Source: a bacterium A37T11
GTDB lineage: Bacteria > Bacteroidota > Bacteroidia > Sphingobacteriales > Sphingobacteriaceae
Assembly: GCA_900109895.1 (NCBI GenBank)
Contig: FOBR01000001.1
Coordinates: forward strand, 62,001 to 126,000
Length of the DNA stretch: 64,000 nucleotides
Direction: 5' to 3'
Part shown: piece after piece, positions 60,685 through 64,000 of the stretch
How positions within the stretch are numbered: the stretch's first letter is position 1
Layout of the letters: each line of letters begins with the position of its first letter
Notes under the pieces: generated by a model
Seen by the model: the letters and a program-made list of their open reading frames with translations, nothing else
Databases searched by the model: none
What the model was told of the DNA's origin: nothing
Program-made: the position numbers and the translations under genes

Positions 60685-61791
60685 TTAAGGTTCTAGGACC
60701 TTGTTTATCACATGAAATACGCCATTATCTGCTACCTGATTGCAAAGCTGGGGAAGAATAGTGGTTCCGACACCGGTAAGGTAATATGGAACGGGGATTT
60801 TTGATATGAGCAGTCGCTCCAGCCCAGTAGCTGAAAATGTATCGCCATACGTGTAATAAAAATAGTATTCATCGCCACTCAACGTCTTTTCCTTCACAAA
60901 ACCACGATATCCGGAAACATAGGCCTTTTGGCTTTTCACTGTTTGAGAGGCCTCATCGTAATAATCCACATCAAAATAACGCCCGTTACTAGCATTACCA
61001 ATCTCTGAGTAGGGTGTTGTGATCCGATAATCGTAGGTAAAACGAATACCCGGAAGAATGTGCCGTTTTACCAATGCGGCCAGCGTATCAGGATTGGCGA
61101 CCTCCACGTCTTCAATATTAGCAAAACCGGCCGCCAGCATGGCCTCGTTAGATGGGACAAAGAGCGTATAGGGCCCGCTGTGGTCAAGCATATCCGCCAA
61201 TCCGGAACGGATAAGGGCATGCGAAAACATCGTCGCACTGCTGATACTAGCTAAGTGGTCGGTTATGGTACCATAGGTATTTGGCTCCAACATCTTGTCA
61301 AGCACTTGGGCATAGCCATTGCTTGCTTTTACATCGGCTGCCAACACCCGCACGCCATTGACGGTTTCTACGGTATCGCCCTCGAAAACCCAGCGTGAAA
61401 CAAACACATTATGCCCATTGCGGGTGCGGATGGCCTGATTAAACTGAAAGGGTAGTTTTTCAAAGTCATAAAGGCCGTCTATCGTATGGTAGGCCATGAA
61501 ATTGGAAATCCAGGAGCTATTTATCGTAGCCATGGACGCCGGGCTGTACCCTTGCTCCAGGAATGCTTCATCCGAAGGAACCAGCACCGTAAAAGAACCC
61601 TTCCCGAGTAATTCCTGCTTCAGGCTGCTTCGCTGCAAGGCGGTATTAAACGTTGAAAGATTTTGGTTGTCTGTGATCAAGTACCCCAGGCGGTTGTAGT
61701 CGATGCGTTGGTACAGGTCTTCATCCTTTGAGCATGCGCTGAACAAGCAACCCGTCATGGCAGCAATGATGCATATTACGTAACTCTTCAT
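60685..61791 (-). CDS. FAS1 lipoprotein 'a', module copy C (intact)
   Basis: 368 residues from ATG 61791 (MKSYVICIIAAMTGCLFSAC, lipobox FSACSKDE). Two FAS1 domains: LSTFNTALQRSSLKQELLGK, FTVLVPSDEAFLEQGY, YHTIDGLYDFEKLPF and TMFSHALIRSGLADMLDHSG, YTLFVPSNEAMLAAGF, ending NGVFHVINKVLEP. It is the only FAS1 gene left whole in copy C. Similar to 38469 and 26145. Confidence 0.83.
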   Translation of the reverse strand: MKSYVICIIAAMTGCLFSACSKDEDLYQRIDYNRLGYLITDNQNLSTFNTALQRSSLKQELLGKGSFTVLVPSDEAFLEQGYSPASMATINSSWISNFMAYHTIDGLYDFEKLPFQFNQAIRTRNGHNVFVSRWVFEGDTVETVNGVRVLAADVKASNGYAQVLDKMLEPNTYGTITDHLASISSATMFSHALIRSGLADMLDHSGPYTLFVPSNEAMLAAGFANIEDVEVANPDTLAALVKRHILPGIRFTYDYRITTPYSEIGNASNGRYFDVDYYDEASQTVKSQKAYVSGYRGFVKEKTLSGDEYYFYYTYGDTFSATGLERLLISKIPVPYYLTGVGTTILPQLCNQVADNGVFHVINKVLEP

Positions 61792-61808
61792 ATCCAAATT
61801 GTATAAAA

Positions 61809-62878
61809 TCAATGAAAGAATAAATCTTCAACCGCGTGTACTACGCCGTTCAGTGTATAAACCCCGGGGCCTTTTGTGCTAATTTCATGACCGCCCCCCC
61901 CGCTAATAGCCACTTTGCCAACCGCGGGAAATTCCAGCGGATTGTGATGCGTAAACGTAACGGATGAGATTTGTTGAGGTTGCGGAGGCCAACCCGAGCT
62001 CGCCCCGTATAAGGGCAGGGAAAAGATAGCGATCGGCAAGCCTGCGGGTAGCTGACTATTTAGGTCATTCTGAAACCAGAGAATCTCGTTCCGGCTTTCC
62101 CAGTGCAGGAAACTGGCAAGCCGCATTCCCCATGAAACATGGTAATCGAGCAAACTATCCACAGGTAAGCAGCCTTTGATGGCATAAAATGCCGCCTGAT
62201 ATGCTACCCCTGGTTATCGGCAGGGCTGAAAATAGTATCGGGCATCCCGCGGCGTTCATTATAAGCGATCAGGTCATCCAGGGTTTGAAAACCTGCTTTC
62301 CGGAAGGCTTCATCGGTAGGAACGAACCATGTATTGAGAGGATAGGTATAATTTTGGCCGTTCTCTTCAAAAATGGTCATTCCCAATTGCATGGGTGAAT
62401 CCCGGTAGTACCACTGCGCGCGGTATCCTCCCGTTTGGGCAGCATAGCCGTTGGCTTTATAAAACAAATCATTGTAAACGGAATCGTTGTATTGCAGGAT
62501 GCCTGTAAACAAACTGAACCGCCCGTCATCTTTCAGGAAGTCCCAAGCGCTTCTTGAAATACGGGTTATCACATTATTTATAGGCCAAATAGTGGCTTCA
62601 GCCGCCTCGAAAGGAGCTGCCGCACCCATATCAACACCATTCACAAGCAAATTTCCACCTGAAAAAGACAGGCTTTGTTTTACGCTATATTGATTTCCAT
62701 TAATTCGATTATACAATCCGGGAATAGTTAAAAGGCTCTCCCCAAGCCACGGACTGCCTTTGCCAGTTAATACTTGAAGGCTGGCATTTTCCTTGAGTAC
62801 ATAAGGTCGTATGAATGTATCCAAGGTTTCCGGGCTGGCCTCTTCAATGGACGTAGCATCCCATCCGGCAGAATTTCA
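61809..62878 (-). pseudogene. FAS1 lipoprotein 'b', module copy C: truncated and frameshifted
   Basis: Two defects. (1) The first ~100 codons (signal peptide and half of FAS1 domain 1) are gone; the coding similarity begins with SAGWDATSIEEASPETLDTF near 62878, matching AAGWNDASIPQAIAGKLDTF of copy A. (2) A frameshift at about 62200: the frame of LDDLIAYNERRGMPDTIFSP ends in DNQG-stop, while VAYQAAFYAI and VDSLLDYHVSWGMRLASFLH continue in another frame to YTLNGVVHAVEDLFFH. Without signal or start it cannot make a lipoprotein. Confidence 0.8.
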
Positions 62879-62910
62879 GATGATACTAAAATTCTCATGT
62901 CTTATTTAAG

Positions 62911-63900
62911 CTATTGATAAATCGGCGGGGCATACCGGCGTTGTATCGTCGTCAGATAGACCTGGCCATTAATGACCTCAATACTGTTCACCGTTGCAAA
63001 CGACCTGTGATTATCTACCCCTGAATGGGTATTGATCACTAAATTGTAGATGCCTGCACCTGCGTGATAACGTCTATCTGAATAATCGTTACTGACAAAG
63101 ATCCGTTGCCCTTGCAATAAGCTGTTAATTACCGCAAAATTACCTTGTGTTTTTGTGATGAGACCTCCGGTATATTCATTGCTCCCATCCGACAGACCAT
63201 ATTCGCTATAGGCATGATGATGAATATCCAGTCCGGGAGCCAGGAAATAAAAACGCTCCCAAAGATCCGTATAGATATGATCTGTTTCATCCCCCATCCA
63301 CAGCGGAAAGCTGACATACGGCATCACAGAACCCGAGAAACTATCGTGCCGTAGCGTAGTAAGATAGGTTTTGTCAAATGCCGGACTAGCTATAGAGTCG
63401 TTCGTCAGCACAATGCTATTTGCATAATCCCCATCTTGGTGGGCTTGTCCTCTATACAATGACAGATAAATACCCATGGTATCACGAATGCATAACTGAA
63501 ACAAGCCCTCCACAACCACCGCCGGTGCAATTTTTTGGCTTTCCGGAGCCTGGTAAAAACCTTCGGCGCTGTAGTTATAGAAATTCACGTATACCCGGTC
63601 ATCCGAAAACGATTGTTTATGGAATGTTTCCTGGCGCAATAGTAGGCCACTGGCTTTGCTGGTAAAGTTTTTTTGCAAGGCATGTAGGGTATAGACTTCG
63701 CCTTCGTCCAGCTGGAACGTGGTATCGCTGAATACCTGCCTGCGATACTGCGGATCAAGCTGAAAAAAAGGCACGTCGCTCTTTGGCCGGTACATGAATA
63801 CAAAGTGTAGCTTCCCCGAAGGGACCTGTGCCCAGCTACTCAGGTCAAAGCCGTTGAGCACCGGTCCCTTCAGTACAGGACCGCAAGCCTGACTAGTTTG
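62911..63900 (-). pseudogene. Module lipoprotein 'D', module copy C: N-terminus lost
   Basis: Starts without signal peptide. The frame begins TSQACGPVLKGPVLNGFDLS, where copy B has TSQANPEYPGKESVLAAPVL-NGFDLS, so a short deletion lies inside and the first ~100 residues are missing. The rest is complete and typical: WAQVPSGKLHFVFMYRPKSD, RVYVNFYNYSAEGFYQAPES, LVINTHSGVDNHRSFATVNS, EVINGQVYLTTIQRRYAPPI. Upstream it abuts an unrelated gene end. Deleted or recombined remnant. Confidence 0.75.
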
Positions 63901-63913
63901 CTGTTACTTGCAG

Positions 63914-64000
63914 TTATACGTAAACGCATTTACTCCCTGACCAATTCATGGTCATGCTAACCGGCAAATTCTTATCATTGTATTCATAGGTTAGGGCGGT
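63914..64000 (-). CDS. C-terminal end of an unknown protein (cut by window edge)
   Basis: The reverse strand from the window end reads TALTYEYNDKNLPVSMTMNW then SGSKCVYV and a stop at 63914. An overlapping frame offers VNAFTYNCK with a stop at 63904, which looks more like a natural end, so a frameshift near 63930 is possible. The Y-E-Y-x-x-x-x-L-P pattern resembles Bacteroidota lipoproteins with YD-like strands. It bounds the copy C remnant. Confidence 0.4.
   Translation of the reverse strand, partial: TALTYEYNDKNLPVSMTMNWSGSKCVYV

Overview
The window looks like a chromosomal segment of a Bacteroidota, most likely Sphingobacteriales or Chitinophagales (Pedobacter/Sphingobacterium-like). The evidence is two SusC/SusD pairs, an ECF sigma/FecR pair beside a SusC with an STN domain, many lipoproteins with a Cys lipobox, weak or absent Shine-Dalgarno sequences, and promoters of the TTG-N19/20-TAnnTTTG type. 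No tRNA, rRNA, IS element or CRISPR array was seen.

Layout. (1) 1-7543 is a haem-uptake locus: a divergently transcribed HmuY-like protein, a HmuT-like binding protein and a permease (cut by the window edge) on the minus strand; on the plus strand a TonB-dependent receptor followed by four different HmuY-family lipoproteins, closed by a strong terminator. A PchR-like AraC regulator follows (7636-8625). (2) 8622-11805 is a patch of decay and small defence-type genes: several related helix-turn-helix proteins in different states of intactness, a DUF6169 pseudogene with two frameshifts, and a HepT/MntA toxin-antitoxin pair. (3) 12027-20184 holds a promoter, a foldable 5' leader, a 45-codon ORF, SusC, SusD and a TlpA-DUF3738 fusion, facing a minus-strand group with a Cys-containing secreted peptide, a MauE-like redox membrane protein, a CRP-like sensor and an unknown protein. 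(4) 20389-26030 has a membrane LytTR regulator, a small zinc-ribbon/excisionase-like protein, and a four-gene envelope cluster with a CHAP-type hydrolase that carries two copies of a 28-bp palindrome inside its coding sequence. It is followed by a degenerate array of about 24 units of 21-22 bp.

(5) 26145 to the end is entirely minus strand. An ECF sigma factor and FecR precede 18 genes in one direction with gaps under 40 bp (57153 down to 26145): SusC with STN domain, SusD, a zinc metallopeptidase lipoprotein, two DUF4302 lipoproteins, and then a module of TonB receptor - DUF4397 lipoprotein - unknown lipoprotein ('D') - three FAS1 (fasciclin) lipoproteins - IPT/TIG protein. The module occurs twice in full (copy B 38469-48570 plus its IPT gene; copy A 26145-36155) and a third time as a broken remnant (copy C, 59540-63900) upstream of the sigma factor, where module genes are deleted, truncated and frameshifted.

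The best candidate for an undescribed system is this repeated FAS1/DUF4397/TonB-receptor module. It encodes an outer-membrane transporter plus five or six predicted surface lipoproteins rich in adhesive folds but has no SusD of its own, and it sits inside a signal-responsive peptidase/SusCD operon. The substrate cannot be read from the sequence. Starts were often moved from the longest ORF to the ATG in front of a clear signal peptide; these choices are stated per gene.
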